This document shows positions 1 to 10,228 of a stretch of DNA of 64,000 bases, in pieces; the stretch's first letter is position 1; the number at the start of each line of letters is the position of its first letter. The notes beneath the pieces were generated by a model. The model was not told the origin of the DNA. It saw only the letters and a list, made by a program, of their open reading frames with translations, and searched no databases. The stretch lies in the NCBI GenBank assembly GCA_029204225.1, contig CM055107.1, positions 30,405,410-30,469,409 on the forward strand. Direction: 5' to 3'. The position numbers and the translations under genes were made by a program. This DNA is from Diphasiastrum complanatum. Taxonomy: Eukaryota; Streptophyta; Lycopodiopsida; Lycopodiales; Lycopodiaceae.

Positions 1-251
1 TTTGTTTTTGAGATAATTGCTGAAGTGTGAGATATGAGCTAGATAATTGCTCGTCTCACAGTGAGATATGAGCTGACAGTGAGATTGTGGCATTTCTGCA
101 GCATTAGATTGGTGTTTTTTTGGTTTTCCTACACTTGATTATACCAAAACCAAAGCAGATGTGGATGAACCCATCTCCAGGTTGCATTTTGTGGATGATT
201 TTAGCAAGCATTTGATGTAATTCTCAAAGATCTGTGGCATGGTACGCTAGA
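1..251. other. 5' flank of hydrolase-like gene
   Basis: There is no ORF here. A 14-base stretch, GTGAGATATGAGCT, occurs twice (near 27 and 61), so there is a small local duplication. A possible splice acceptor (CTCCAG, about 175-180) precedes the ORF that follows. An upstream exon or a 5'UTR intron is therefore possible but not demonstrated. Confidence 0.3.
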
Positions 252-1217
252 ATGGCACCTCCTAGTAGCTCAAGTAGCACAGAGCAACTACTTCCAACTC
301 ATGAAAAAAGAGAAGGTGTGGATGTTTTATGGCAGGTTCCTGATCAGCCAAGAGCGGTGCTGTTTATTGCTCACGCTGGAGGTGGGAACCCAGGCACGTA
401 CTGGGATCATCACCCCCCGAACCTTAATTCCTACATCGGCGTTCAAGAACACGCAAAGATTGTGCGATACGCCCTGTCACGTTCTTGCGCAGTGATTGCT
501 GTGAAAAGCGTTAAAGATTACTGGCAGGATTGGCCTCCGGAGGCATCTCAAGATGCAATCAATGTGAAATTGATCCTCACAACTTGGCTTTCAGAGCACG
601 GGCTGCAAGATCTGCCTCTAACCGCTCTGGGTGCTGCCTCCGGCGGTAACTTTGTATCAGTTCTGGCTCTCACAGTCAGATTTTCTGCTATTGTGATCAT
701 GATCTCTCATGGAGTCACCAGATCGTTTGAGAGAAGTGATGGCACTTACCCACCCACACTGTTCATTCACATGCCAAAAGATGCGTTCACCTCGAAAAAG
801 GTTGCTGAAGAAATAGATACTCTAAGGAGCAAAGGCATTCCTGCCAAAGGAATTGCATGCTCAGAGTTTCCGGTCTACCCTCAAGCCTTGGTAGATCACA
901 CGCCTGGCTTTTGCTTTGAATCCGCTGCAAAGATTTACTTGGAGATGATCTCTGAAGGGGTTCTAAGCTCGCAGGGTTGGGTTATAGAGCCACTCCGCCC
1001 TCCAAAAGTAGGAAAATTGTTACAAAGGTTAAATATATTGCCAGTTAAAATGAGTGATGGATTGAAAGCTATACGAATGAGAGAGTGGGAGGAGAATATC
1101 AGTGATCTACTGCGAGTGGCGAAAGCTCGTCATGCTGTGACTAGCCGTCACTGTGAGGAGATGTTCAATTGGCTGGAGGGGAAGTACTTGGAAGACGTAG
1201 GCTGCTGCAATGACTGA
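252..1217 (+). CDS. alpha/beta-hydrolase-fold protein, probably intact
   Basis: A 321-residue ORF from the first in-frame ATG at 252 to TGA at 1215-1217; the frame is open a little further upstream from a GTG at 234. The N-terminus is Ser-rich and has no signal peptide. A beta-strand run (AVLFIAHAGGG, about residue 35) looks like an alpha/beta-hydrolase oxyanion-loop strand. The segment LTALGAASGGNF (about 123-134) sits where a nucleophile elbow is expected, although it reads A-A-S-G-G rather than canonical G-x-S-x-G. DHTPGF (about 216) could supply the catalytic His. Known: this fold covers esterases, lipases and peptidases. Inference: a cytosolic hydrolase of unknown substrate. There are no internal stops, and coding style differs from the decayed TE ORFs nearby. 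Intronless unless an upstream exon exists. Confidence 0.6.
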   Translation: MAPPSSSSSTEQLLPTHEKREGVDVLWQVPDQPRAVLFIAHAGGGNPGTYWDHHPPNLNSYIGVQEHAKIVRYALSRSCAVIAVKSVKDYWQDWPPEASQDAINVKLILTTWLSEHGLQDLPLTALGAASGGNFVSVLALTVRFSAIVIMISHGVTRSFERSDGTYPPTLFIHMPKDAFTSKKVAEEIDTLRSKGIPAKGIACSEFPVYPQALVDHTPGFCFESAAKIYLEMISEGVLSSQGWVIEPLRPPKVGKLLQRLNILPVKMSDGLKAIRMREWEENISDLLRVAKARHAVTSRHCEEMFNWLEGKYLEDVGCCND

Positions 1218-2374
1218 GTATTTTCTTAGCTTACTCTTCTGTTATATCCATCTGTTTCATTTTCAGCACAGTTCCCAGCTTTTTTCCTTTACTTCTCAGA
1301 CTTTTGTCTGGAAACGGCAAGTGTAACATTAAACTAGATTCTAGTGAGCTCGATAGATTTTGATATGCCGTCCTTCAAGCAAGAACCGTGATTCAGAAAA
1401 CAATTCAAGATAAACATGTTTTAAGAAAAGTGATGTTTACATCATTGTTGGTCAGGGGGAGAAATCGCTATCAAACGCGGATTTAGCTGCTTTTCATTTG
1501 AATAGAAAATGTTTACTATATTAGTGTTTACTTGCTGCATTTACGTGTTCTTTAAGAGGACACTGGCTATTTTTTCAGATTTGGACATTACGAAATAGAA
1601 AATTTTGACATTAAAATCTTATTCAAAGAGCAGATACCATCAGACCATTTCAACACGCTGAGTATGTGACTGATTTTCCCTCCAGTAACAGCGGATTAAG
1701 TTAAACCATTACAATGATTAAGTTAAAGCTAGAAGTAGCAAACGATCTCCTTAAGACAAACCGTATATCAGTGCTTCATATATTGAGATTGAAAAAATAT
1801 GATTTTGTCTCAGATAAAGTATTTTCTGAATACTTTCAAGTTTATATGCTCCTGCTAATATTCGCTAATATTCACACGAGATGTACCACTGTTGAACCGT
1901 TGAGAGATGTGGATTAAGCAAATGCTGAGACCACTAAAATCGTATACAGGTTGATCTTATCCATATATGGACTCCTACAAGATAAATTTTGTTGGGTAGG
2001 CAGGCTGCAGATCAAAGGAGGGAGCTTTTATACGAAGAATTCTTCCACTAGTCGTGCGGAAGGAGATGAATCTGTTGAGACCACCAACTTTAGACTCTTC
2101 CAACTTTGAGTTTGCTACCAACTAGAACTGGCACACCGTCTTATGGGTCAATGAAGCATCAAGGCCTTTACCTTGATTCCTTGACTTTCCTTGACTAGCA
2201 GACAAAAATGCATTCTACTCACAGATACAGTGGCAAGCCATAGTTATATGACAAATGATGACCAACAAACATCTCAACTTGATATGTGTGGTTGAGATTG
2301 CATTGGAACTGCTGGAAACTTGGATTTCCAATACTAGTCAATTTCTAACTTTTCTAGATTGAAACTCAGCAAGA
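1218..2374. other. AT-rich intergenic DNA, no gene seen
   Basis: Only short ORFs without recognisable domains (for example 67 codons at 1714). The first part probably holds the 3'UTR of the hydrolase-like gene. No TE domain or RNA gene was recognised before the LTR at 2375. Confidence 0.4.
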
Positions 2375-2610
2375 TGTTAGAAACCAATGATAAACTTGTT
2401 ACTGCTTACGATTTACTGTTGACAGCTGTTACCAGTTGTAAGTAGTTGTAGGCTAGTCTATAGTCAACTACTAGTTTTCTCTCTCTATATATTCAAGATT
2501 TATTGTACTCTCTTTCAGTCATTGTGAGATAGTGTCATGGTGTGTTCTTCCTCTTTCTCTTGGTGATTGCTTATGGTGATTGATTGATAGTGCTCATCAG
2601 ATTATTGACA
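2375..2610 (+). repeat. Copia LTR, same family as Copia D
   Basis: A 236-bp LTR that begins TGTTAGAAACCAATGATAAA and ends TTATTGACA, immediately before a tRNA-iMet-type primer binding site. It matches the Copia D 3' LTR at 61763-62041 along its length: both share a run of CAGCT.TTACCAGTTGTAA, then GGCTAGTCTA and a CT-rich run with TATA. A TATATATT box lies near 2485. It is a 5' LTR on the plus strand followed by leader sequence but no gag-pol, so this copy is truncated or heavily deleted. Confidence 0.85.
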
Positions 2611-2870
2611 TGGTATCAGAGCTCCTCTGATCCTGAGTGCCTGACTATTGGGTTCGGCTTGTCACTGGCTCCGTACTGAGGTGAGAAAGTCCTTTACAGG
2701 AGGTGAAAGCTTGGAGAGGCAAAAGTTGGAAGAAATTCTTTCTTGGAATATTTTGCAGGTTTTGGAACTCACAATCATCAGTGGGGAACGAAGACATAGT
2801 CTCGGAGGCATCAGAAAGGCCAGGGCAGCATCAGACAGATTGAAAATCTGTTGAGTGGGGAGATTGTTAC
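2611..2870 (+). mobile_element. Copia primer binding site and leader (truncated element)
   Basis: TGGTATCAGAGC at 2611-2622 is complementary to the 3' end of plant initiator tRNA-Met. The following 250 bp match the leader of Copia D after 57047: both contain GAGAAAGTCCTT, then GTGAAAG, GGAGAG, and GGCCAGGGCAGC followed by GACAGATTGAAAAT. The match fades near 2870, and no gag follows. An 68-codon ORF inside is an accident of the leader. Confidence 0.8.
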
Positions 2871-3600
2871 AATACTTCCTAGTTTTTTGTGGAAAGTGCA
2901 AGTTTTCAAGAAGTTTCAATCAGAAACTTGCTCAATCAACTTGTGGGGAACATTTTGTGCTATCAAAAGTTTAGCAATACTGCTACTGGCAGTTTGGAAC
3001 TGTTCCTAGCTCATTTGGTGGAAATTTGAGCAATCTTTTGCAATTTTTGTGCATTTTTGCTTGAAGTAGCCTTGTAACAGAAAATCAGAGTTTTAAGCCT
3101 CATTTTCTGTATAGATGGAAGTTGCTAGATCAAAGTACAAGTCAATTTAGTGTGGATTTGCACTCAAAATCGCATTTTTTGGTGAAGATTTGGCTTAGAA
3201 ACGGTGACTTTTGCTTAGAAACAGGCTTTCTGCTCTTTCTCTGTCTGTGTACTGCTAACCAGAACTCTTTGGTACGGTCCAAAACGCTGGAAAAAGGGTC
3301 CGAAACGCCATTAAATGCCTCCGAAACGTCTCCAAACGGCCCTAAACGTCTAGAAACCGTCCCGAAACCCGGAGGACAGGCTCGAAACGCGGAGGACCAG
3401 CCCGAAACGCCTCACGAAACGCCTCCCTCGCGCGTCCAGTCTGTCTAAAAATCTAGTGTATGTAAGTGTCTATGGGCAGCTGAGCAATTAGCGCCCATGA
3501 ACCGCATACTGCCACGTGTACCAAGAAAAGTCAGAGCTAATCTGGACTGTCACATGTCCTAGATCAACGGTTGAGATTTACTGAAGAATATATACTTCAA
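2871..3600. other. Unassigned DNA with AAACG-rich repeat
   Basis: Possible remnant of the internal region of the truncated Copia upstream. Between about 3278 and 3430 the pentamer AAACG occurs eight times, commonly as CCGAAACG with CC/TC-rich spacers. The 108-codon ORF at 3122-3448 owes its Pro/Glu/Thr-rich tail to this repeat and has no recognised domain. GC content is visibly higher than in the flanks. Confidence 0.4.
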
Positions 3601-4281
3601 ATGTACTTGATGGTTTCACACGTGTGAAAACCTGTCAGAGTACGGATAGCAAGCTGAGAGTGAAGAACACTAAGCTAAGAACCCAATCAATGCATAAAAA
3701 CACAAGACATATAGAGAAAATAGACTAGAATTGCTCCAAAACCAAGATTTAGCTTCCATGTTCATTATGGCTAAATGAGGTCACTATATATACATGAAAG
3801 AGAGCTCCAGCTACTGCTGAGTCACTAATCTGGCATATGTGAGAGTGCCTAGTCACCTAAGGATCCATCAATCACATCAAACTTGGCAGATGGTCCATGA
3901 CTTCCATGATTTAAGGCACCTCCTTGATTTTGGGTGGATTCCTACATTATAGGAACCTACATAAAAATCTTCTATCAATCCAAACTCGACCTCTACTGAT
4001 CTTTCTGCATGTGTGAGCAGACCTCTACAAGTGGGAGATCAATCCTAATCTAAATATTTTGCACATTCTACCAATAGAAAGGTGCCAAGTGGCATATAGC
4101 TCAAAATCTAGATTTTGGCCTTTTTAGCCAATAGAATTCTAATTAAATGATATGTACATACTAGATGACTAATCTAAATGATAAATGCATTTAATTCACA
4201 CATGGGAACAGGATCCACACATGTGTAAACATAACTTTGTACATGATTTTGGCCTAGATCAAGCATAATTTTGACATATTT
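3600..4281 (-). repeat. 3' LTR of Copia A
   Basis: On the minus strand the LTR begins TGTAAATATGTCAAAATTAT just after the polypurine tract. It carries a TATATATA box near plus 3790 and the palindrome TTTCACACGTGTGAAA at 3614-3629. The box and following sequence align with the Copia B LTR (12.75-12.83 kb). The distal end near 3600 is an estimate: no terminal duplication was found. Confidence 0.7.
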
Positions 4282-4323
4282 ACACTCCTCCTCAAAGTCT
4301 AGCGTGGTAAATCTAGCATACAT

Positions 4324-5073
4324 CTAGAAAGCGTTTGTCACATCAAGTTGAAAGAGATCCCACTTGAAAGAAGTAGCAAGACATATCATCAATCTTATGG
4401 TGACAAGCTTTGCAACAAGAGCAAAGGTTTCATCATAATCTATGTCTTTGACTTGAAAAAATCCTTTTGCTACAAGTCTAGCTTTATACTTATGAATGGA
4501 ACCATCGTGATTATACTTCAATCTCTATATGCATTTACAAGTAAGAGACTTCTTTCCATAAGGTAGATCGACAAGATCCCAAGTTTGATTTTCCAATAAA
4601 GCATCAAACTCTACTTGCATAGCATTCTTCCAACTTTGAGACTTAATTGCTTCTTCAAAACATGCTGGTTCTTCAAGCATATTAGTCAAGAAAGAATAAG
4701 AGGTGTGTAGTTGAGAATCTTTCCTTTGCTTTCCTTTGTCACTATAAGTGAGCCTTGATGGCTCGGCCCTCATTCTTGTTGATATTCTTGGCTCCTTTGG
4801 ATCTTGAGCAAGATCCTCTTGGTCTTGAACTCCTTGAAGCTCCTCCTCGGCCATAGCATGATCATTGATAAGATGAGAGTTGCTGGAAAGCACCTTCTCT
4901 TTGCCATTGAGAGATTCATCAAGAAGTACATCTCTACTTACAAAAACTTTCTTGGTAATAGGATCAAGTATCCTACATGCTTTACTATTTTCACTATAAC
5001 CAACAAAGATGCCTTTAAATGAAGTAGCATCTTCCTTTTTCCTTCTAAAGGAATGTGTACATAACAAGTACAT
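4324..5073 (-). pseudogene. Copia A integrase C-terminus to RT N-terminus
   Basis: Two overlapping frames encode the region after the integrase core (VGYSENSKACRILDPITKKV), a Ser/charged linker, then the RT start. The RT part includes the NQTWDLVDLP and SIHKYKARLVAKGF blocks and ends at FQLDVTNAF. The RT catalytic YVDD region is absent because the element is deleted from here to its polypurine tract. A frameshift separates the pieces at about 4522, and another near 5040 separates them from the integrase core. Not functional. Confidence 0.85.
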
Positions 5074-5606
5074 CCAAAAAATTTCAAATCACTAAGATTT
5101 GGCTTTTTGCCATACAATGCTTCATAAGGTGTGAGACCTCCAATGGCACTATTAGTCATTCTATTACATAGAAAGTTTGCACATAAAATAGCTTCTCCCC
5201 AAAATGAAATAGGAAATGATGCATCTAATCTCAATGATTTAGCACACTCACATAGTGTTCTATTTTTCCTCTTAGCCATCCCATTTTGTTGTGGGGTGTA
5301 TGTGCAAGTAAACTCTCTTTTAATGCCATTAGCTTGACAAAACTCTTTCATACTATTGGAGATGTACTCCCTTCCATTATCACATCTTAATACTTTCAAG
5401 CTAGCATTAAGTTGCTTCTCTACAAGAGTGTTGGACTTCACAAAGGTTTCAAACACTTCACTTTTCTTAGACAAGAGGTAAACCCAAGAGTATCTCGATT
5501 TATCATCAATAAAAGTGATATACATAAGAGTTCCAGCATTAGATTCATGTGAAAAAGAGTGAACATCCAAGTGAATAAGATCAAGAGGAGAGTTAGATCT
5601 TGTCAA
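4938..5606 (-). pseudogene. Copia A integrase core, altered DDE triad
   Basis: A retroviral-type integrase core (rve) of about 200 codons. The first catalytic Asp is in LIHLDVHSFSH and the second in LRCDNGREY. The position expected to hold the catalytic Glu reads NGMAKRKNRT, so Lys replaces Glu (Copia B has Glu there). A stop lies just upstream at 5607-5609, and the C-terminus runs into a frameshift. Integrase inserts retrotransposon cDNA into the genome; this copy should be inactive. Confidence 0.88.
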
Positions 5607-5609
5607 AGA

Positions 5610-6164
5610 TCACTTGAAAGATTGCTTATGAGACTTGGAGAGTCCATAAGCTTCACAAAGCTTGCCACACTTGGATATGGCTTTGAGAAGTCCAATTGCT
5701 AGCTCCTTGTTCACCACAGTCTCCATAGCTTTGAAGTTAGGATGGCCTAACCTCTTGTGCCATAGCTCCACTTGAGAGAGCTCCTCCCTTGCCATGTTAA
5801 CACTTCCAACCATCACATTAGCATCCAACTTAAATAACCTTCCTTGCTTAAGGCCATTAGCAATACATTTATCATTCTTCAAGATGGAACATGCTCCATG
5901 CTTGAAATGAACATCTAATCCACTATCCATAAGTTGACCAATACTTAACAAGTTCTTTGTAATAGAAGGTGCATAAAGAACATTGTCTAGATCTACTTTT
6001 TTAGATGATCCAAGACATAATGGAATGGATCCAATTCCTACAATCTCACATTCTTGATCACTTGCAGTGAAGATAAACTTCTTAGAGTTATTGTAAGAAA
6101 GTAAGGTAGAAAAGTATGATGGGTCTAGATCTTGATACCTCAAGTTAGATTTCACAATCGTCAA
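5610..6164 (-). pseudogene. Copia A protease tail and Gag-pre-integrase domain
   Basis: 184 codons. The N-terminal half matches the segment just after a Copia protease active site (FTASDQECEIVGIGS, then NVLYAPSITKNLLSIGQL). The C-terminal half is the Gag-pre-integrase zinc-binding domain with LWHKRLGHPN and a CGKLCEAYGLSKSHK block, in which the second Cys of the CEAC motif is Tyr. The DSG protease motif itself lies upstream of the break at about 6165 and is absent. Closest relative seen: Copia B, 14.6-15.2 kb. Confidence 0.85.
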
Positions 6165-6165
6165 T

Positions 6166-7554
6166 GGCCAAGACGTCCAAAAATGAAAGTAAGATTAACC
6201 TCTTTGAACCAAAAAAAAAAAAAACTAAGTGCAACATGATATGCCAGAGCATTTCAAAAGTTATACTTTAGATGACATGGTCATTATGTTGCCAAAATCT
6301 CATCGGGCACCTAATGTTGTAAAGCTACCTTTACAAGCTTTACTTCCGACGCCACTGGCGCCAACATTGTCCCCGGCGCCAACAGCGCCCCTGTTGTTCC
6401 CGGCACCACTGTGACCAGAATCCAGCCGGCGCCAAGTTCTTATGGCTGAAAATTTTTGATCGGTTCTAGCGAAGTCCTGAGAGCTTAGATCGATGTGCAA
6501 TCACCTCACACGATCTAGGCATGATTAAAGGAAGCCTGGGGATCAATAAATTCTAGAGAGAGAAAATCCTAGAGAGAGAAAACATGCTTTACCAGTCTGG
6601 GTAGAGTACTTGGTATGAGGGGAGGTGGCGAATCCCACCAATACTATAGGGGAGTGCGGGTTGCGACTCAGGGCGAGCTCTAACCAAGTCTCAGTCTCCC
6701 TTGTTGGAATGTTGTCTTGGCACTCGTCTTGGCATGCCAGCGCCCCGGAGACTAGGGTCAGTCACACACTTGAAATATAACCTTCTCAGATTTATCAATA
6801 AAGTGGGATTTTTCTCAAACTGACTCTGATTACCTTCTGGGTTTCAGTGTTCGGTAAAAGCGCCAAGTGTAAGGCCGCTTCAAACTTTTTAATTTGGCAC
6901 ATAGCTGAGGGTCGTATCAGCGGTATGCCATCGGGACCATTCGGTCCGTGGCGCCAGCGGTATGCTGTCGGGACCATTTGGTCCGGGAACTGGTTGTATC
7001 CATATCTGTCGCGGCTTGTGGTTCTGAGTGTTCCTTGCTTGAACGTGAATGGGTTAAGCTCTAGGGAAACGGGTTGTAACCTGTCGGCTGAGTTGGATGG
7101 CTTGCTTGGATAAAAGTTACCTGTTTATGGCTGTCCAGTCTGGCGTGGCTCTAGGTTGGCTTCCAGCGCTCATGACGAAGCTTTCGGTTGGTTAAGTCTG
7201 ATGTAAGTCAGACCGCTTGCTTGGAATGGATGTTACTCATTTGTAACGAAGCTTCGAGTTGGTTAAGTTTGATGTATGTCGGGGGCCTGGCGCGGAGAGA
7301 AGTCACCCACATCGGGACCCCCAATCTGGCATGGCGCCAGGTTGGATCTCAATGTTGGTCTCGAAACTTCAAGTTGGTTAAGTCTGATCGTTGTTGGCGA
7401 GTTGGCTGCTTGTATGTCAAGTGGGTTTGGATGGCAAGAGTTGAAGGCTAGGAAGCTAAGTCGTGGTTCCCGGCTCCCTTTGGGATGCCTCCACTACACC
7501 TAAGGAAGACTCTGCTAGAAATGTAGGAAGTCTATGATGGTAAACCAGTTATAC
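6166..7554. other. Unassigned, GC-richer DNA with GGCGCC motifs and local repeats
   Basis: Starts with a poly-A run (about 6211-6224). GGCGCC occurs at 6357, 6375 and 6428 in PBS-like contexts (minus-strand TTGGCGCCGGGGACAA resembles a Gypsy primer site). A duplicated phrase, GGTATGC..TCGGGACCATT.GGTCCG, is at about 6920-6945 and 6958-6985. The motif AGTTGGTTAAGTyTGATg recurs three times (about 7185, 7258, 7371). ORFs here have no recognised domain. Probably LTR or leader debris of a Tat/Athila-like Gypsy. Confidence 0.3.
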
Positions 7555-7905
7555 GCAACCTATGAATCTAATTGAACTAGGTGAAGATGAGAAGATAGTT
7601 CAAGTGGCAGCACAACTTTCATCCTCTCAATTTTTTGCCTTGAAAAAATTATTGGTCAAGTATTAGGATTGTTTTGCTTGGTCTTACAAACATTTAAAGG
7701 GTTTTTCTACCTTTGCGGTCCAACATACTATTCCATTGGTACCAGATGCAATTTCAAAAGTAATATGATTTTATCAATGTAATCCTAATTTCACATAACT
7801 TATCAAAAAAGAGTTGTAGCAATTATTGGATGCTGATTTCATTGTTGTCTCCTTTTTGTGCCTCCTTATGGATGTGGATTTAGAGGCCTAAGAAAGTTGG
7901 TTTTG
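7555..7905 (+). pseudogene. Gypsy RT N-terminal fragment (Tat/Athila-like)
   Basis: Plus-strand translation with three internal stops reads DCFAWSYKHLKGFSTFAVQH, then TIPLVPDA and ELQQLLDADFI-like blocks. This is the region just before the RT palm of Tat/Athila-type Gypsy pol. Nothing after the first RT blocks is present on this strand. It is in the opposite orientation to the larger Gypsy relic at 8.9-12.4 kb. Confidence 0.7.
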
Positions 7906-8933
7906 GATCTACAATTGGGTGAGTAGTTGAGTGTTGTATCAAGTATTGATTCAACGAGGAGAGGGTAAACACCGAAATGAGAGTGTAGATCAAGGCTCAC
8001 GAGGTTTTCAAGCTTAGTTATGGATTAAAATGTGGAATAAAACCTTGATGAGGGTGTGAGTCATCCATCTTGTTTATCTTTTTGTTCGTTTTGGTTGTTT
8101 TTGGTTTCTTCTTCTTTTCTTCTTCGTTCTTGGCTTATCTAGGCATCTTTGGCTCTACATCTTCTTCACAAGAAGTCGATCCTCTCAAGGGATGTAGTGG
8201 GTTTCTTTCCTTGCCTAACCTCAAACCAAGATCTAGTCAATCTAGCATCAAAGAGACAAAGTTAGTTGTCACGCGTAGGTTCATTCCCATGAGAGCGATA
8301 GTATAGTTCAGATTTCAGCATGAATGGAAGATCCAAATCTAACTCTAACATCCATTAACCCTAAACATTAACACTACACATCCATTAACACTACAATCCA
8401 CAATAGAAATAGTTTACTCTTTCTCTCTCTTCCTTTCTCTCTCATAAAAAGTATAACAACATACAATCCCAATAACATTCAGATCCAACAATTAGCAAAA
8501 ACCAATGGAAGCATGAAAGATGGAAGAAAAGTGATAGAGAGCAAGGACATTCATCAATCCATTTCTGAAGAGAATATGCTTTATTGAAACGAGGAAATGA
8601 ACATGTGTAGGAACTCGAATTGGTCCCTTTTTATAATAGAGAGGAGGACCCTAGCCTCTGAATCCTATTGGTCCATTTTTGTCTCTCTGAATATTCAAAT
8701 TTAAAAAAGAGTAGGAACCATCCAAATTGGAGGGAAACCCAACTTTATTCACTAACTTGACATTTAGGCCCTGCGACATTAAAAGTCCCGCAAAAAGGCC
8801 TAAAGTCCTTTTATTGACTTTCTAATCAAATAACTATGTGATCATCGAGTTGGACTTACACACACAAGGTGCCAAATCCCTTTCACTTATTAACTAGGGT
8901 TAGGGTTGCCTTGGGATCCGCAAACCCTCCAAC
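7906..8933 (-). repeat. Probable 3' LTR region of Gypsy T
   Basis: No coding sequence beyond low-complexity ORFs. The plus-strand block CAACAGTATCTCCCACC at about 8930-8946 reads on the minus strand as a purine-rich GGTGGGAGA followed by TACTGTTGGAGGG, as expected for a polypurine tract and LTR start of the minus-strand Gypsy pol at 10.2-12.4 kb. CT-rich tracts (8400-8450) lie inside. The far end of the LTR was not found. Confidence 0.35.
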
Positions 8934-8984
8934 AGTATCTCCCACCAAAACTAGTGGCGGTCCCACGACACCTGCTAGATGCAG

Positions 8985-9752
8985 TTATTGGAGACTTTTA
9001 TTAGCTTCGCGCCGAATCTTGATCAAATGGTACTGCACCTTCTCCATAAAGTCGAGACATGCAGTATTAAAATCCAAATTTTGAGACAGAAAACAATGAC
9101 GGGCTCCGACAATCCACTTTGAGGTTGTCCATGATGTGAAGTGTGCTTCCCATGAGCCTCCCATCATTACTGCACGAAAGTATAAACGAGCAACTGGTAA
9201 CTGATCTTTGATATTCTCTGAGGCCATCGACTTATTTGAATCGAATGCCAAAGGAGGGAGGCAATCGTCCCATCTGGTTGCCACTGACGCCAACAGAGTT
9301 AGATCTTTTGCAAATAGTGTCGATTGTCGCATCATTGGATCTGGAGAGTGGACATACTCTCTCTGGTATGCTTGTAAAGCCTGGTGGAAGTCCACTGAAA
9401 TTGTCCAGCTGTAGGGTTGATGGATGATTGGCCAATTGGGCGTATGGATGGTGATTTTGTCCATAGCCAATCCAAAATCTTTCCATTTATTCCTTCTCGG
9501 CATTGGCACATAATAAGGATCGACCCGCAATTGGCGAGGGCTGGCGACGTAACTCCTGATTGATTTCGGAGTTTTCTCAAAAACAGTGATTCTCCATGCC
9601 AGCTGCTCGCCCAATGCAGATATTTTGTTCAACTCTTTGCCGGCCTCTATCTCGGAGGTCTTAAACTTCAGAACCCAACTACCACACGAGGACTCATGCG
9701 GATGTTGCTTTAAGAAATTTTGGATCTGGTCCTCGACATTTTGACATCATCT
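8985..9752 (-). CDS. Unrecognised ORF downstream of Gypsy pol
   Basis: An open frame of about 255 codons bounded by stops (215 codons from a TTG at 9632). It is uninterrupted although the adjacent pol is riddled with stops. Visible features: Trp-rich composition, AWRITVFEKTPKSIRSYVAS, a basic PMPRRNKWKDF block, SWTISVDFHQALQAYQREYV, and a C-terminal MEKVQYHLIKIRREANKSLQ. There is no signal peptide, membrane segment, zinc knuckle or polymerase motif. It lies between the pol relic and the presumed 3' LTR on the same strand, the position of env-like or accessory ORFs in Athila/Tat elements. Function unknown; it could also be a captured host fragment. Confidence 0.45.
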
Positions 9753-10228
9753 AGCATGTCGGCGAAGGTTCATAATGAGGTTAAGGTGCTCGGCGAAGGT
9801 TCCCAAAATGGCATATCATTGAACCTTCGTCTGACTTAAAAACTGGACTTTTCCTAGACAAGAACCTTCGCCCAACTCAAATTAGATAAATCTAGAGTGG
9901 ATGTACAATATGAGAGCTCAGCAAAGGTTTTAGGTACTGTATAGGCACATCTGACTAAAACAATGATTTTCTAAATCATTTTTCATCAAAAAATACTGTG
10001 CTTCTTTTTTTTCATGCTGATGACTTTCTGACTTTTGCTCATCAGTCTTTTCTCAATTTTTTTTTAACTGTCTTTTTTCAAAAAAACTCAGCAATTTTAA
10101 TACTAAAAACAAAAAATTGAAAAACAAATAAAATTAAAAAACCATTGAGATCAGACTTGCTGAACTGGCGGGGCAGACAACCAAAACTTGCATAATCGGT
10201 TGTCATTCATCGGAGTATCAAACCATTT
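9753..10228. other. Spacer between Gypsy pol and downstream ORF
   Basis: AT-rich at 10000-10145 (runs of T, then A). The phrase CGAAGGTTC occurs repeatedly near 9760-9860 (GGCGAAGGTTC twice, then related forms), a small direct repeat. No coding sequence was recognised. Confidence 0.35.

Larger units (their letters stand above)
3600..6165 (-). mobile_element. Copia A, truncated Ty1/copia element, minus strand
   Basis: Reading on the minus strand: a Gag-pre-integrase segment, integrase, the start of reverse transcriptase, then an abrupt jump to a polypurine tract (GAGGAGGAG, plus 4282-4290) and one LTR. Missing: gag, the protease active site, most of RT, RNase H, and the 5' LTR. Protein and LTR similarity show it is the same family as Copia B at 12.4-17.0 kb, lying in the opposite orientation. 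Confidence 0.85.

Noticed and set aside
8070-8306. 78-codon ORF with a hydrophobic Phe-rich start (membrane peptide?)
   Set aside because: Low-complexity TTTTCTTC-type sequence in presumed LTR debris; no homologue recognised.
8985-9752. Envelope protein interpretation of the 3' ORF
   Set aside because: No signal peptide, membrane anchor or fusion-peptide-like segment is visible; I keep it as unknown.
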